From Phanerochaete sordida (Eukaryota; Basidiomycota; Agaricomycetes; Polyporales; Phanerochaetaceae), in assembly GCA_019973155.2 (NCBI GenBank), contig BPQB01000014.1, positions 372,001 to 436,000 of the forward strand: a stretch of 64,000 nucleotides of DNA, written 5' to 3'. Numbering within the stretch: the stretch's first letter is position 1; every line of letters begins with the position of its first letter. Position numbers and translations under genes: made by a program. Of the stretch, positions 10,187 to 22,065 are shown piece after piece. A model generated the notes under the pieces. It saw only the letters and a list, made by a program, of their open reading frames with translations, ran no database searches and was not told the DNA's origin.

Positions 10187-11846
10187 ATGGGTCCTCCACA
10201 TGCTCCCACTGCCCTACTTTCCGGTCTCGGGTTGTATAAGTCTGAACTTGCGAAATGGGAAATGCGAAAGCGACAGGCAGATGAAGAAGAAGCGCAACTT
10301 CGCTTGTTTGAGGCTCATGAACGTCTTGAAAAGGAACGCGAGGAAAAACTGCAAGATATTCGTCAAACAAGAGAGCTGTACCGGAAGCTGTGTAAGTTGC
10401 TCAATAGTTTTACCAAATGGGACATCTACTTTCTGCAGTCCAGCTAATTGCATATCGCTCTAGGTGCGGATGCTGGCTCATCCTCTACCTTTCGACGGTG
10501 TTGGAACCGGCTTCCACCAGAGCTTCACAGCTACATCGAGCGGCTTCTGGGGAACGCTGACGATCAACTTGCAGCAATTTCTCGAAACATTTCCGCTGTC
10601 TCTCGAAATTGGAGCCTTCAGTACCGCCCTCTCCTTTTTTCTCAGCTCTCGCTGAACACAGAAGATGATTGCCGGATACTTTACGGCATTCTCGACTCCC
10701 CCCATTCGGCTTGGCTAGCTCAGCATATATCATCGCTAACGTTTCGTGGCGCATCTCTCAACACTCGCCTTTGGGTGGCACTTGCTCAACGCCTGCCCGC
10801 TTTGAAGATCGTAGATATGTCCCCGGACCGCGGTGAAGACACTCTACCCCGTTCTTGCGCGCTGAAACTTGCACTGCGCAACATGACCTCTCTCCACCTG
10901 CAACGATACCGTTGCTCGTGCATCGGCAGCTTGCTCAGCATTCTTGGTGACATCACGCGTTTGGAGACGATCACCCTTCGAGAGGTGACATGGTTGCAAA
11001 ACGAGGACGTGAATCCCACGGACCCATCGAGGATTGCTTCTGGTGGATTTAACTCCATACAATCAGTTGAGCTATATAACTGCACGTCTAACACCGACAT
11101 TCCCGCATGGATCTTTGCCGCAGCAAGCACGCGATATTCATTCCCCCGCCGAGCAATAGCGGGCGCAGAGATCCCAGCAGACACACGATCTATCGTCGAG
11201 CTACTTCGTGCCTTTTTACGGGACGAAACTACCGCCCGATTCACACGTGTTTCCACTTCCACAGGTGGGTCCTTCACTGGTGTGCTGACACAAGCCTCGA
11301 CTCACGATGTGTCAAGACGATTACATCTTCACAGGGCACATATCATCCGCGCCTTCGCCATCTTCGCCAACCGCACAATTATACATTTCTGTCCATGCCA
11401 TTCGACCCACCCTCTTGCTTCCTGGCCAGACAAGTTGGTCAGTTCGGGAGATTGCATTATCCGATGCAATTTGGGAAGAGGCAACCGACCTACGCCGTCT
11501 TGATTGGTCCCTGTTAAGCTCGCTCCTCACGGGGCTTTCCTCCCTCGAGACAATCCACGTGCTCTGCGGAGAAGTCCATACAACGGACGAGTTTGCTATG
11601 CTCTCGGATACAATTACGCGAAACCCGGATATCTATTCGCGAGTGGTGCTGAAGCATGACAAAGACGTGCCCGAAGGACGATTCTTATGTCCGACCTTAT
11701 TCGGAACCACCGAGATGGATCCTGAGGAGGTACGGCGAATGGCCATTGATCTGAAAGGTAGAGTTAATGAATTCAACATTGAGCTGCGAGGTCACCAGAC
11801 GCGTAGATGCATCGAAAATACCACTCAAGAGGCCTCAAGTTTCTGA
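10187..11846 (+). CDS. F-box-like leucine-rich protein, group 1 (A)
   Basis: This is a probable substrate-recognition subunit of an SCF-type ubiquitin ligase, like most members of the large basidiomycete F-box families; the target is unknown. Exons are 10187-10391, 10464-11264 and 11335-11846. Both junctions keep frame (phase 1 each). The N-terminus is a charged coiled coil (KWEMRKRQADEEEAQL, about residues 20-65). An F-box-like segment follows (CWNRLPPELHSYIERLL, then SAVSRNWSLQYRPLLFSQL). Irregular LRR-like strands come next (SLTFRGASLNTRLW, LETITLREVTW). The end, RFLCPTLFGTTEMDPEEV, is homologous to the other group 1 genes, but there is no homeodomain tail. The closest relative in the window is the gene at 23635. 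Confidence 0.82.
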
Positions 11847-13256
11847 TCCGGGCCCTAAGCCTCACGCCAGGCCCGTCCGACCAGTCGGTCGCTGATGATA
11901 CTCCTTGGGTCCACTGCTGGCGCATAAATCGTATCTGATCTTAACACTGCGTGGAGCGTTTTGTCGTTGGCTACTTTAATTTATCGCCGGCATGTGAATA
12001 ATATCTCTTTCTCATCCGACATGCTCGTTGGGAGCTCTGGACGCTTAGAAGATTCTGTAGCATGATTAACATTGCATGCACGGTCACATAATACACGCTT
12101 GCGAATGGAACGCTAATTAGCGCAGAATACTCGAATGGATGACTTCCCATCCATAAGCCCCGAAGCAATAATAATTGCAGAAGTGACAGTACAGATGGCT
12201 GTAGGTGGCCCCGTCGGACCTTCGTTCGGGTTCCCTACCCCTGCACGGTCGACGCAGTCTGTCTGGGTGAAGTCGGTGCGTGGAGGCGAATGGTACGAGC
12301 CTGTGCGAAAGCACCTTTGTCCTAACGCCCAGGTGCGCACCCAGATCGAGGTTCGACGACACCTTGCTCAGCGTGCTGCGGCTGCTGCTTCCACAATCCG
12401 ACGCAGCACGCGAGCTGCACTCGACATGCAAGAGGCATGTGTAGCTGCCTCAGCTGTGCCGAGCAGGCGGCCCTACATCTCGACCCGCGCGTTGGAGGAT
12501 GAACGCGGCGGTTTATAGCGGGCAACACGCACCTCTGCGCTCGCGTCGGCAGCGACCGTGCCCGCAGAGGGCGTCACGACAAGCTTCAAATTCGAGCTTC
12601 CGTTCAACATTCGTTCAGACCGGTGGCATACATTCAAACATCGCCGCTCCTCTGCGACGGTCGAACGCCTTCTGGCCCGTTCGGCCGTCTTTCGCGCGCC
12701 GCGCCACCTGGCACCCAATATATGCTATCCGCGCACTGCGGCACACCCACATCTGCGCATCCCTCCACGTCCCCCTGCTGGGATCAGCTCGACGCCGACC
12801 GTCGCCCCAAACCAAGCAAAGCCGCGCACCGTTTGCTCTCGTCGCGCGCGTCAGCGCTATTACGTCACAGGCGCCGCGGCGACCGGGGCCTCCGCACGGG
12901 CGAACACGCTGACCGCCGCCGCACCGACGCGCGTAGGGCGCCCCTCGTCGCGCTCGAGCAGCACCTCGGGGCGTGCAGGCGCAGCGGCTATCCCCGTGCG
13001 GCGCCTAGCGTGCGCCACGACGGATAGCCCGGTCGCTCGGGCATTGCACGCGCGCCCCCAGCGGCGGCGGCGACCGTCGGTGCGCGCGCTGACGCGGTGC
13101 GGCGGGGTGGGCTGCCGGGTGGGCGTGCTGTGGGGGTGGGGGCGAGGGTATATCTAGGTGGGCGTGGTCGCGGTGACTTCGGCAGACTCAGCCAGTTTTC
13201 GAGCTTCGAAGACCAGCAAACAGCAAGCACTCAAAGACCACGAACCAGCAAAGAAC
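11847..13256. other. Intergenic, no confident gene
   Basis: An open frame at 12135-12518 (+) begins MDDFPSISPEAIIIAEV and has an Ala/Arg-rich end, but nothing supports it beyond openness. The stretch 12500-13150 is very GC-rich, so long spurious frames are expected. A TATA-like TATATCTA at 13149-13156 lies about 100 bp before reductase paralogue 2. Confidence 0.4.
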
Positions 13257-14462
13257 ATGGACGGCAAGCAGAAGGCGCTCCTGTGCTCCGGCGTGAAGGG
13301 CACATACGCCGTCGAGCTCATCGACATCCCGCAGCCCGGCCCCGGCGAGGTCCTCGTCGAGCTCCGCGCCGTCGGGCTCAACCCCATGGACTGGATGATG
13401 CACGACTTCGGCATGTTCGTCCCGTCGTGGCCCGCCATCTTCGGGTACGACGGCGCGGGCGTCGTCGCCAAGGTCGGAGAGGGCGTCACGAAGTTCGGCG
13501 TCGGCGACAAGGTGTACGTCGCCCCACCCGCTCTTCTCTGCAGCCCGCTGACGCGCCCGCAGCATGCACGCAGGCACCTTCGAGGCGCCGCGCGTCTCGA
13601 CCTTCCGGCAGTACGTCGCGATGAAGGCGGACTTCGTCGCCGCGGTGCCGCACAACCTCTCGCTCGACGAGGCCGCGACGCTCCCGCTGGTGCTCGCGAC
13701 CGCCGCGCTCGGGATGTACGACGCGCCGCGCGCGCCGCACGGCGGCATCGGGCTCACGCCTGTCTGGGAGGCGGGCGGCCGCGGCGCGTGCGCCGGCGCG
13801 CCGATCTTCATCAACGCGGGCTCGACGGCCGTCGGCCAGCTCAGTACGTTCTGCGCACGACGTGACCCGGGCGTGCTGCTGATGGCCAAGTAGTGATCCA
13901 GTTCGCCAAGCTATCCGGCTTCGCGCCGATCATCACGACCGCCTCGCCGCACAACACCGCGCTGCTGCTCTCGCTCGGCGCGACGCACGTGCTCGACCGC
14001 CACTCGCCCTTCTCCGCCCTCGCCTCCTCGGTCCGCGGCATCACGGACAAACCGATCATGCACGCGCTCGACGCGATCTCGACGCCCGAGTCACAAAACG
14101 GGACGTACGACCTCGTCGCGCCGGGGGGCCGCGTGCTCATCGACACGCGCTGCGCGATCGCGCCCGAGAAGCGCGCGACGGGAGGGAAGGAGGTCGCGCA
14201 GGTGTTCGGCGACGTGCAGCGCGCGGGTGAGAGCGCGTGTGGGCGCGCGTTGTATGCGCACCTGACGGGGCTGTTTGAGGGTGGCGATCTCAAGGTGCGT
14301 TTTTGCGTTTTGTTTGGGGTGGGTGCGGGCTGATGGGGGGTGTAGCCCGGGAGGGTCGAGGTCGTGCCCGGCGGCTTGGCGGGCGTACCGGATGCGCTGG
14401 AGAGGCTGAAGAATGGTGTTAGTGCGCTGAAGCTTGTCGTGCGTCCTCAGGAGACGCCTTGA
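13257..14462 (+). CDS. MDR-family NAD(P)H-dependent reductase, GroES-like (paralogue 2)
   Basis: Same family as the reductase at 290. Exons are 13257-13513, 13563-13843, 13894-14294 and 14346-14462. Start is MDGKQKALLCSG. Landmarks are GEVLVELRAVGLNPMDW, FGYDGAGVVAKVG, GDKV, MHAGTFEAP, the nucleotide loop INAGSTAVGQ, FAKLSGFAPIITTAS, and the end PGRVEVVPGGLAGVP. The paralogues carry an intron after the FVAK segment. Here that site reads FVAAVPHN with no intron, so one intron has been lost. Codon use is extremely GC-rich, and antisense frames are also open. Confidence 0.87.
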
Positions 14463-15383
14463 GCGGTGGGGTATATCACGCTAGCGTGGCCTGACGTGGT
14501 TGTATGCTTTGAAGATTTGTATAATGGATGTGTTTCCACAGATGTCCGAAGGGCGCGGTAGGCTCGATTTCAGGATAAACCGGGCGCGGTTTCCCGGCGT
14601 GACCTGTGTATTTCTGGGTCAGTGCGGTCGAGCGTGTTTGCGGACCCGACGACATCACTGCGCTGCGCGCAACCCGCGATCACTTTCCCCGTCTTTGCTG
14701 CTCATCTCGCTGTCGATGCTGCGCCTTCATGGTTTCCGGTCAATGGATACATTTCAGGCCTAGCATCAAAGAAGTCGTGCAGAAAGTCTTCCAATAAATG
14801 TCTTCTTCCGCGAACGGACGGACTTTGCGGCCGGCGCGGTGGCTGTGCGACGCCACGAAGCCTCGGTGATGGGAGCTCTGCCCGGCGTTGGGCAGGCGCC
14901 GAATGTTGGTCCGCTCCTGCCATGTTCGAACTGACCGCCCTCGCACTTGCGAATGTAGGTCCCTGATATAAATACTTCAACATGTAGGCGATTGTAAGCG
15001 CATGCTTCTCAAGCTCAGTCCTTGAGGTGGATAGCACCACACCGCACGCCGCACGCCCGTCTCGTCTACAGGCACTGGCAGGTGAGATCGCTTTTCTAGA
15101 ACGCAGATACCTCACTGACGCCCCGTCAGACCCTCGGGAGTACGTCACGCAAGGCTAGTACGCAGTTATCTATGCCAACGTCTAGCACCGAAGACGGTAT
15201 CGGTAGCACCACCCGTCAAAGCGTGAGTCATCGCTCGTCTCGCGCACGGCCCGGACGCACTCAGGCTGGGGGCGCCGCCGTGCGTGCCACCGGACCCACG
15301 TCTCTCGCTTCCAGCCGCCTATTGCACCTATAAATACACCGCGAATATGTCCTGACGCTGCCCATCGCCCCGTCCCGCGCACC
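14463..15383. other. Intergenic; TATA element of paralogue 3
   Basis: No convincing coding sequence was found on either strand. A good TATAAATA lies at 15329-15336, 48 bp before the start codon of the next reductase. Confidence 0.45.
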
Positions 15384-16665
15384 ATGCCCCAGAAAGCACT
15401 CCTCCTCACGCACGCGCTCACCGCGCCCGACGCCAAGTTCGTCGTCGCAGACATCGCCGTGCCCGAGCCAGGCCCCGGGCACGTCCTCATCGCGGTGCAC
15501 GCCGCCGCGCTGAACCCGGTGGACTGGATCGTCGCCGAGACGGGGCGGTACGTGAGCAGCTGGCCGACGGGCCTCGGGATGGACGCTGCGGGCGTTGTGG
15601 AGAGGCTTGGGGAGGGCGTTGTGAAGTTTGGTGTTGGGGATAGGGTGTGAGTGGCTTTATGTTGTTGGGTGTGTGCAGGTGGTGAAGTGCGTTTAGTATG
15701 TTCGCAGGTACCGTCGCAGGTCCTACTATCGTGACAACGTTCCAGCAGTTCGTCGTCATGTCCGTGGACTTCGTCGCCAAAGTACGTGCGCGCGATTCTT
15801 TATGCATCTGTTGTCGACTCACTATGTCCTCAGGTTCCATCTAATATCTCGCTGGACCAGGCGGCCACGATGCCGTGCACAGTGGCGACCGCGGCGTTCG
15901 GGCTGTACCAGGCGAAGCAGCAGCCGCTCGGCGGCCTGGGGCTCACCCCGGTCTGGGAGGAAGGCGGGCGCGGAAAGTATGCGGGCGAGCCCATCGTCAT
16001 CATTGCCGGTGCGACAGGCGTCGGCCAGCACAGTGAGCTTCGCGCACGCTCCTTCCTCTCGCCACATGCTCACGCAGACGCCCTCCGCCAGCCATCCAAT
16101 TCGCGAAGCTCTCCGGCTTCTCACCCATCATCACCACCGCCTCGCCGCACAACGCAGCGTACCTCAAGTCGCTCGGTGCGACACACGTCCTCGACCGCGC
16201 CCTTCCGCTCTCCGCGCTCCCGGCGCGCGTCCGCGCGATCACAGCAAAACCCGTCTTGTATGGCTACGACGCGGTGAGCGTGCCCGAGACACAGAACGCG
16301 CTCTTCGACGCCGTCGCGCCGGGCGGGCAGATCCTGCTCGTGAAGCGCACGGTGGCGGTCGACGAGGCGAAGGTTGTGGAGCGCGGGACGTATGTCGCGC
16401 GTGTGTTTGGGGACGTGCAGGCCCCGGGGATGCAGGAGATTGGGAGAACGCTGTATGCGCATTTTACGCAGCTGGTCGAGGCGGGCGAGATCAAGGTGCG
16501 TTCTATGGTGATTGTATCCCGCGGTGATTCCTCACGCGAATTTCGTAGCCTACCAGATTGGAGGTTCTGCCCGATGGGCTTGCGGGCATCCCGGATGGCT
16601 TGCAGAGGCTGAAGAAGGGCATCAGTGCGCTGAAGTTTGTTGCGCACCCCCAGGAGACCTCTTGA
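15384..16665 (+). CDS. MDR-family NAD(P)H-dependent reductase, GroES-like (paralogue 3)
   Basis: Exons are 15384-15646, 15697-15781, 15834-16032, 16092-16495 and 16549-16665. It begins MPQKALLLTHALTAP. Landmarks are HAAALNPVDWIV, GMDAAGVVERLG, GDRV, MFAGTVAGP, VPSNISLDQAATMP, the nucleotide loop IIAGATGVGQ, FAKLSGFSPIITTAS, and the end PTRLEVLPDGLAGIP. It is a head-to-tail neighbour of paralogue 2, about 900 bp away, so a local tandem duplication is likely. The role is inferred from the family only. Confidence 0.87.
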
Positions 16666-17028
16666 AGCCTCCGCCTCCGCTCGATCCTGCGATGCTTGTA
16701 CTGTGAAGGACATTCGACGCTCCCCAAATGTATGATATAGTCCAGGATATAAATTCAAATTACAAATGCTGCAAAACTCGCGATGGGAGGTGTGCATATG
16801 ACTCAAACGAAATTTAGTAGCTGCTTCGAGTGATCGATAAAACGTATGGATCGGGCTCCGGTGTTGTAATGCGTGCGGCTCTTCCTGCGAGTGCTGAGCG
16901 GAGGTTGAGTGAGGCAATAGCTTTGCGTCACCGTCCAGCGATATGGTTCCGGACTGCCACAAGAAATTAGTCCTAGGCCGCTGACATGAGCGCATCCCAC
17001 GCCAAAGGGACGTACAGATACAAAGTGC
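16666..17028. other. Intergenic between convergent genes
   Basis: This is the 3' region between reductase paralogue 3 (+) and F-box-like gene B (-). No further gene or repeat was seen. Confidence 0.4.
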
Positions 17029-19581
17029 TCAGTAAGGTTGGGCCCCACAACCTGCGGCGAAGAATGCTTCCTCTTGTGAAGCAGACTGCGACATGACCGG
17101 GATGGGGATTTTCTGCAAGCTCAGTTTTGTGCCCTCGACCTTTGCGACTTGGAGCCAACGGCGCTGAAAACGGCCCGTAAGCATAGGATACTTGGGGGGC
17201 CATAGGACAGGCGTACATACCTGGGACCACATCTGGACAATAGCTGGTCAGTCAAGTTATACCACGCATCGGGTTTGGCTGGTACGTGCCTGTATACATA
17301 TATCCCTCAGATGATGAACCAATTTTCCTAATGTGCAGCGCGTTCCAGACTTGGAGTATGATGGCTGAAGAAGACGCTCGGATGGTCAACTATCGCCCAG
17401 ACGTACTGCAGTTCTTGTGACATACCTTCGCATATTCTGTTCCTGGCTCAGTAGATTGATGCCATGCCGAGACCGCCGGTGTGGACGTACGATCAGCCGA
17501 GATCGTAGGCTCATTCTGATTCACCGACTCGATCTCTTCAAGCTGAGGATCGACCTCGAGATTTCGGATGGCCAGCTGAGGTGGCCACTGGTGTCTCTGA
17601 GCCAGCTTTCCGTAATTATGACGCTCGAGACGAGGACCGGGGAGGGGCCGGCGTGCAGGAGGCTGGAAGCCCCGTCGGCCATCCACCTCAGAAACCGGGA
17701 TACTTTCGACATTCTGTAACGTTAACAAAAGAATGTAGTCGAGCGTTAGGAGCATACCCCACTGGAAGTGAGTGTGCACGCACATAGTCCTCTGAAAGCC
17801 CGAATATAGCCGGATCTAAGAATCGCGCATCTGGAAGTGACTCTCCGTGTAGGATCTGGATTGCTGGATGGTTGCGCACGTCTTCTGGAGCCGCGTTCGT
17901 GAAAGCAGTAAAGCTCTCAGGCGAGTGACGCGGTCCACAGAGGATAGAGAATCGCTCAAGGTGGGATAGATCAGATAGCATATGGGGCAGTCTCTCCAAG
18001 CGCCGATCTTGCATATACTTCTCAAGCATCGGAGTACTTGCTAGGCCTTCTGCAATGGCGACATCTTGGAAGTGCCACCTGTACTTGCTTTCGGCTACGC
18101 AATACCTCCTGCTTTGTACTGCAACCTCCGCGAGGACAATATCCAGCGGACAGGGCCGCATTCGTGTGGGCTCCATCCGTAAGGACCCTACAAACGTGTA
18201 GCAATCTGTGCAGAACAGATCTGTTAGTGTAGAAGTCAGATACTGTAAAGCAGATTTACCTTGGGTATCATGCATTGTCTGGAACTTTGCGCTAGTGATA
18301 CAGACATCTACTAAGAATTCTCGAAAGATTTGCACGATGGCCACCATTTCTTCCTGGGCAGTGGATCTCTCCTGGGGGTCAGCCCATGTTCTCTGCGAGC
18401 GAGCGGCAGCAAAGATGATGGAAGGTATGGTCAAGTTGTCTTCGCAGGAGAGTAGGTGAACCGTTTGTATGCAGGGGAAGGATTTGAGATAGCGATCACC
18501 TCTCATGACGAAGTTATCTGGCCATGTGACACTATCTAGTTCCAAGACTTCGAGAGTAGAAATATCGCAGAGAACTCGAAGAATGTGATGGAGCGAACGG
18601 GGTCTGAAGTGGGAGAATGACAGTGTCGTAATTCTCTGCATAGCTTGCTTGAGCCGGGGTGTCAAGTATACGGGGAAAGCAGCATAGGAGAAATATCCAT
18701 CTGTGTGTATGATGCTGCAGTTGGGTAGCGCTCTGAGGGTCGACAACGATAGTGGATCGAAGAATGTCTGCCCGGACAACGTGATCTCCGTGATGTGCTC
18801 CTTTAGCCAAGCCGATAGCGGTGATCGGAGTATCATGTCCAAGGTGCGGGTGTCCGTGAGACTTTGAAGCGTGATGTCGCTGAATAGCCGTGGGCGGAAG
18901 CGAAAGGACCAGCTCTTGGAAATTAGAGACAGTTTTGATGATCCACTTTTGTCCATGGCTGGGCTGTTCAGGAAATTGAGGATGCAGTTCAGGATCTCAA
19001 GGGGTAGCGCATTCCAAGCTCTGAGAAATACTGGAAATGGCCCTGAACTGCAGCCTGTAATTAATACTGTCAGTTGCAAAGGTCCAACCATTCCGAACTT
19101 GACACTCACACAATTGGATGTACGCTTCAAAAGCATCCATCTCAGGATCTGATAAAAACGACATGCGGTTCGATTCTGGCGTATGGAAGAAAGGGTACTG
19201 CATAAGGGCCTCCAGAGGGTTCTGCATAAGGGCCTCCAGAGGGTCCTGCAAAAGGGCATTACGGTGATCTTCGAAGACAAGCTCATTGTGTGTCGCTGCT
19301 GAGGGTGATGTGCTGGCCCCTGCTCTATGGTCGACATCCGTGATCGAGCGGCTGCTATGATGCAAAGGAATGTCTACGGTGGAGACACTTCCCGACCTTG
19401 TCGAATGGCTTCTCGCTCTTGAGCTAGCGGAAGATCCGCCAGTGTATGTACGCCAGCGGCTTCTACCTCTTGATGGTTCAATTGGACTCAAGTTCAAGGA
19501 AGGCCATTCCGGAGTTGAGAGCGCCCAGTTGGATCCCCTGGGATCCCAGTCCATCATCGCCTCAATATCTCTGGGGCGCAA
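17029..19581 (-). CDS. F-box-like protein, group 1 (B), with degenerate homeodomain-like tail
   Basis: Exons read on the minus strand are 19581-19110, 19054-18260, 18205-17784 and 17713-17426, then a less certain exon in about 17380-17270, a 23-nt exon near 17245, and a last exon ending at 17029. The N-terminal region is low-complexity and contains three 27-bp tandem units (PLEALMQ repeated, about 19200-19260). The F-box-like segment follows (LRAWNALPLEILNCILNFL, SLISKSWSFRFRPRLFSDI), then LRR-like strands and the family end RFLDPAIFGLSEDY. The next exon carries a linker with PARRPLPGPR, as in gene D. The final exons read IVQMWSQ then RRWLQVAK, resembling homeodomain helix 3 with an intron at the same place as in gene D. 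The F-box part is confident; the tail is inferred. A simpler model stops at 17688. Confidence 0.68.
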
Positions 19582-22065
19582 GCAGATGGGGAGACAAGAA
19601 ATGGCAGAGGCGACGGCGTGTAGAGGCTACCGCGTGCATACCGCATGTAGCTAGCGCTTACCAAACGCCCTCGAGGGAGATTGTTTCATTTGGACAATCA
19701 TCCCTCATGAGATCGACGTTGTCGTTAGTCCGTACCCTCAAGCCCATACCGCTCACACCTATCCACAGAATGCTCTGCATAAATCACCCAAATGGAGTTT
19801 GCATGCCTTGGAATGATTTAAATAAGTCTGGGGTAGCGCCTTTTCCCGGTTTGCAGGCGCGTCCAAGTATTACGAGAACTGCAGCATTGCTCTAACCGGT
19901 CGCTCAGTGGCTCATTCTACGTCTTCCCATCAGCAAAGTCTCGGGATGTTGTATATAGCAATGAACTCTGGCGACCAGAGGACAACTACATACGCCGTGC
20001 CTTGTCGTCGATGGGGAGAATAACGAAGTTCTGCATGATGGTCAGATATCCGCTGCCCTGAACCCTGAAGTCCAAGGAATCCCAGAAATCCATCGATACG
20101 CCCGGCAATTGCGGAGAGCGGTAGGCACGCTTTGCGGCCGACTGAACGGACGCGCCGAAATCTGAGCCGCCCTGAAATTACTCCGCAGGCGAGGAAGGAC
20201 GAAGGAAGTCCCAGCGGGCGCCGCACAAACACGAGGCTCCGCGCTCCGTGCCGTCAGGTGATGCACGCCTCGGGAACGATGCGAATGTGGAAATACGAGT
20301 GAGACAGAGGGCGCCATGAGCGCACCGCGAAGTGCGGACAAGCTTTTGTCTCGTATAGCGTGGCGTAGGCGTGGTGGTAACCATGATCGTGGGAAGCATA
20401 CACTGTTTGGACGTGGCGCATGATTGGCGAGGGCGGCAGGCGGGCACGGATATGTGCCATGTTCAGAAGCGAAATGAAGGCGGTCAGGGACGGGGCGCGG
20501 GGCGGGGCTCGTTCACCGCTAATCTGGGAGGTTTGAATTGCGGTACGGGAAGACATCCGGGGTATGATCTCATCATGTCTGCACTTCTCTGGCGACAGTA
20601 AGTGACTGCATCGCCGAGTAAGCGATCGCGGCACATACCAACTAGAGGCTTGATCGGCCCGAGAGCTGTCAGAGTAGCTCGAAGAACGCGAAGACCAGAT
20701 ACGTTCTCCGAGGACCCGTTACCTTTCCCTTTGCCTCTGCGTACTTTTTTTTGGACCCACGACCAGAGACGTGGCTTGGTTGGAAGGTAAGGGCGTAGGC
20801 TGTCGAATTGATGGCTGGCAGTAGCGAAGTTCATTCATTTACCAGCCGTTTCAGGGAGAAAATGACCAGCAGTACTCACAGCACGACAATAGGCGCGAGA
20901 TCTAGATATTCACGTAGGAGCCCTGTTCTTCCTGGACCGCCGTCAATCTCGCGCGGTTACTCGAGAAATAAACTTCCCGGGTTTCGGATCTCAGGAGCGG
21001 TGACACACCATTCGCTCCAAGTATACACGATGCAGTCGATATCCGTGTGAGAGATCCTCAGGATAATCCATATCGATTACTGCGATTCTGGTAAGGATCC
21101 GACGACCCTCGGGCCTGGCGAGCGTTTTGCCGCGGAGCGCCGCAGAAGCGACTTCAGAAGTGGCGGTCTGGTGCGGCTGCTACATCTGTAAACCTATGTG
21201 AATGCCAAGCTTTGCTAGTCGTTGACAACAAAGCATATCGTTCAGGCGAGAATTTCAAACATACGCTTCGTGAAGGCACGTTCAATGTGATGCTTTGTAA
21301 ACCATGTCTGCAGAGAGCACATTGAACCTCGGGTGACCCACCCTCAGCACTTTCATGGCGTCCACCCTCATTGTCCGCAGTATGAGGTTGGCGTGGGCCG
21401 ACACGTTCTTCAAGGAGCAGGGCGAACATGAGGCTCATGCCTGGGAAGCGCTGAAATGGGCGGAGAGGTGTGACTGTCACATTCCACGTGCATCCGCCCA
21501 GCATCTCCGGTCACGTCCCTTTGCGCATCGTCGCTTGCGCTTTCCCTCCTGGCCAGCGACACTGACCTCATAGCCAACGACGGTGGAGATTCCTGCTGTG
21601 TTTCCGCCCGCAATGCAGCCAGCTTACACACTTCATCAAAGCCTGGTAGGTCCTTGCTCACGGATGCCACGTTGAACAAAACCTAATACATGGAAGTCCT
21701 CTACACCGCCATGAGGGACTGGTCTTCCCGAGGCACTAACAGCAGTATCGATAGCATGTTTTCCGCCTATCCTACGCTGCATTCCTAGTGGACATGCTTG
21801 GAGCCGCAAGCGGATCTCGCACAGCGTTGATGCCGGTCAACACAACGTGTAAGCCTCATGTCTCGCGAGTGTCCGTGGCGCGACCAATAAAATCTGCCCA
21901 GGATTTCGCGGAGAAACTCGTCGACGCACGCTCTCCTCTCAGCGATTCGCAGGCCCTCGGCCATCTCTTGACGACCTCACGACCACCGCATACGCTGCGC
22001 GTTGCGAGTTATATTTTCACGCCACCAGTACCACGAGCAAGTCCTCCCAAAGCATCTTCAAGAGC
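19582..22065. other. Long stretch without a confident gene
   Basis: Many short frames occur on both strands, but none shows a recognisable domain or a consistent splice pattern. A minus-strand pair (starting MFNVASVSKDLPGFDEV at 21679, and a Cys-containing segment near 21400) could be exons of a small gene, but I found no frame-keeping junction. No inverted or direct repeats stood out. Confidence 0.35.

Noticed and set aside
12499..13157. Long plus-strand frames upstream of reductase paralogue 2
   Set aside because: Ala/Arg/Pro-rich translations in GC-rich DNA, no family motif, and several mutually overlapping frames.
290..16665. Secondary-metabolite cluster based on ToxD/LovC-like reductases
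   Set aside because: No PKS, NRPS, terpene synthase, P450, methyltransferase or transporter is present. The reductases are repeated paralogues rather than tailoring enzymes of a cluster.
17390..17785. Separate small gene beginning MCVHTHFQWGMLL
   Set aside because: The conserved PARRPL linker and a good GTGCGT donor after SEDY make this an exon of F-box gene B. The apparent Met start lies within the intron.
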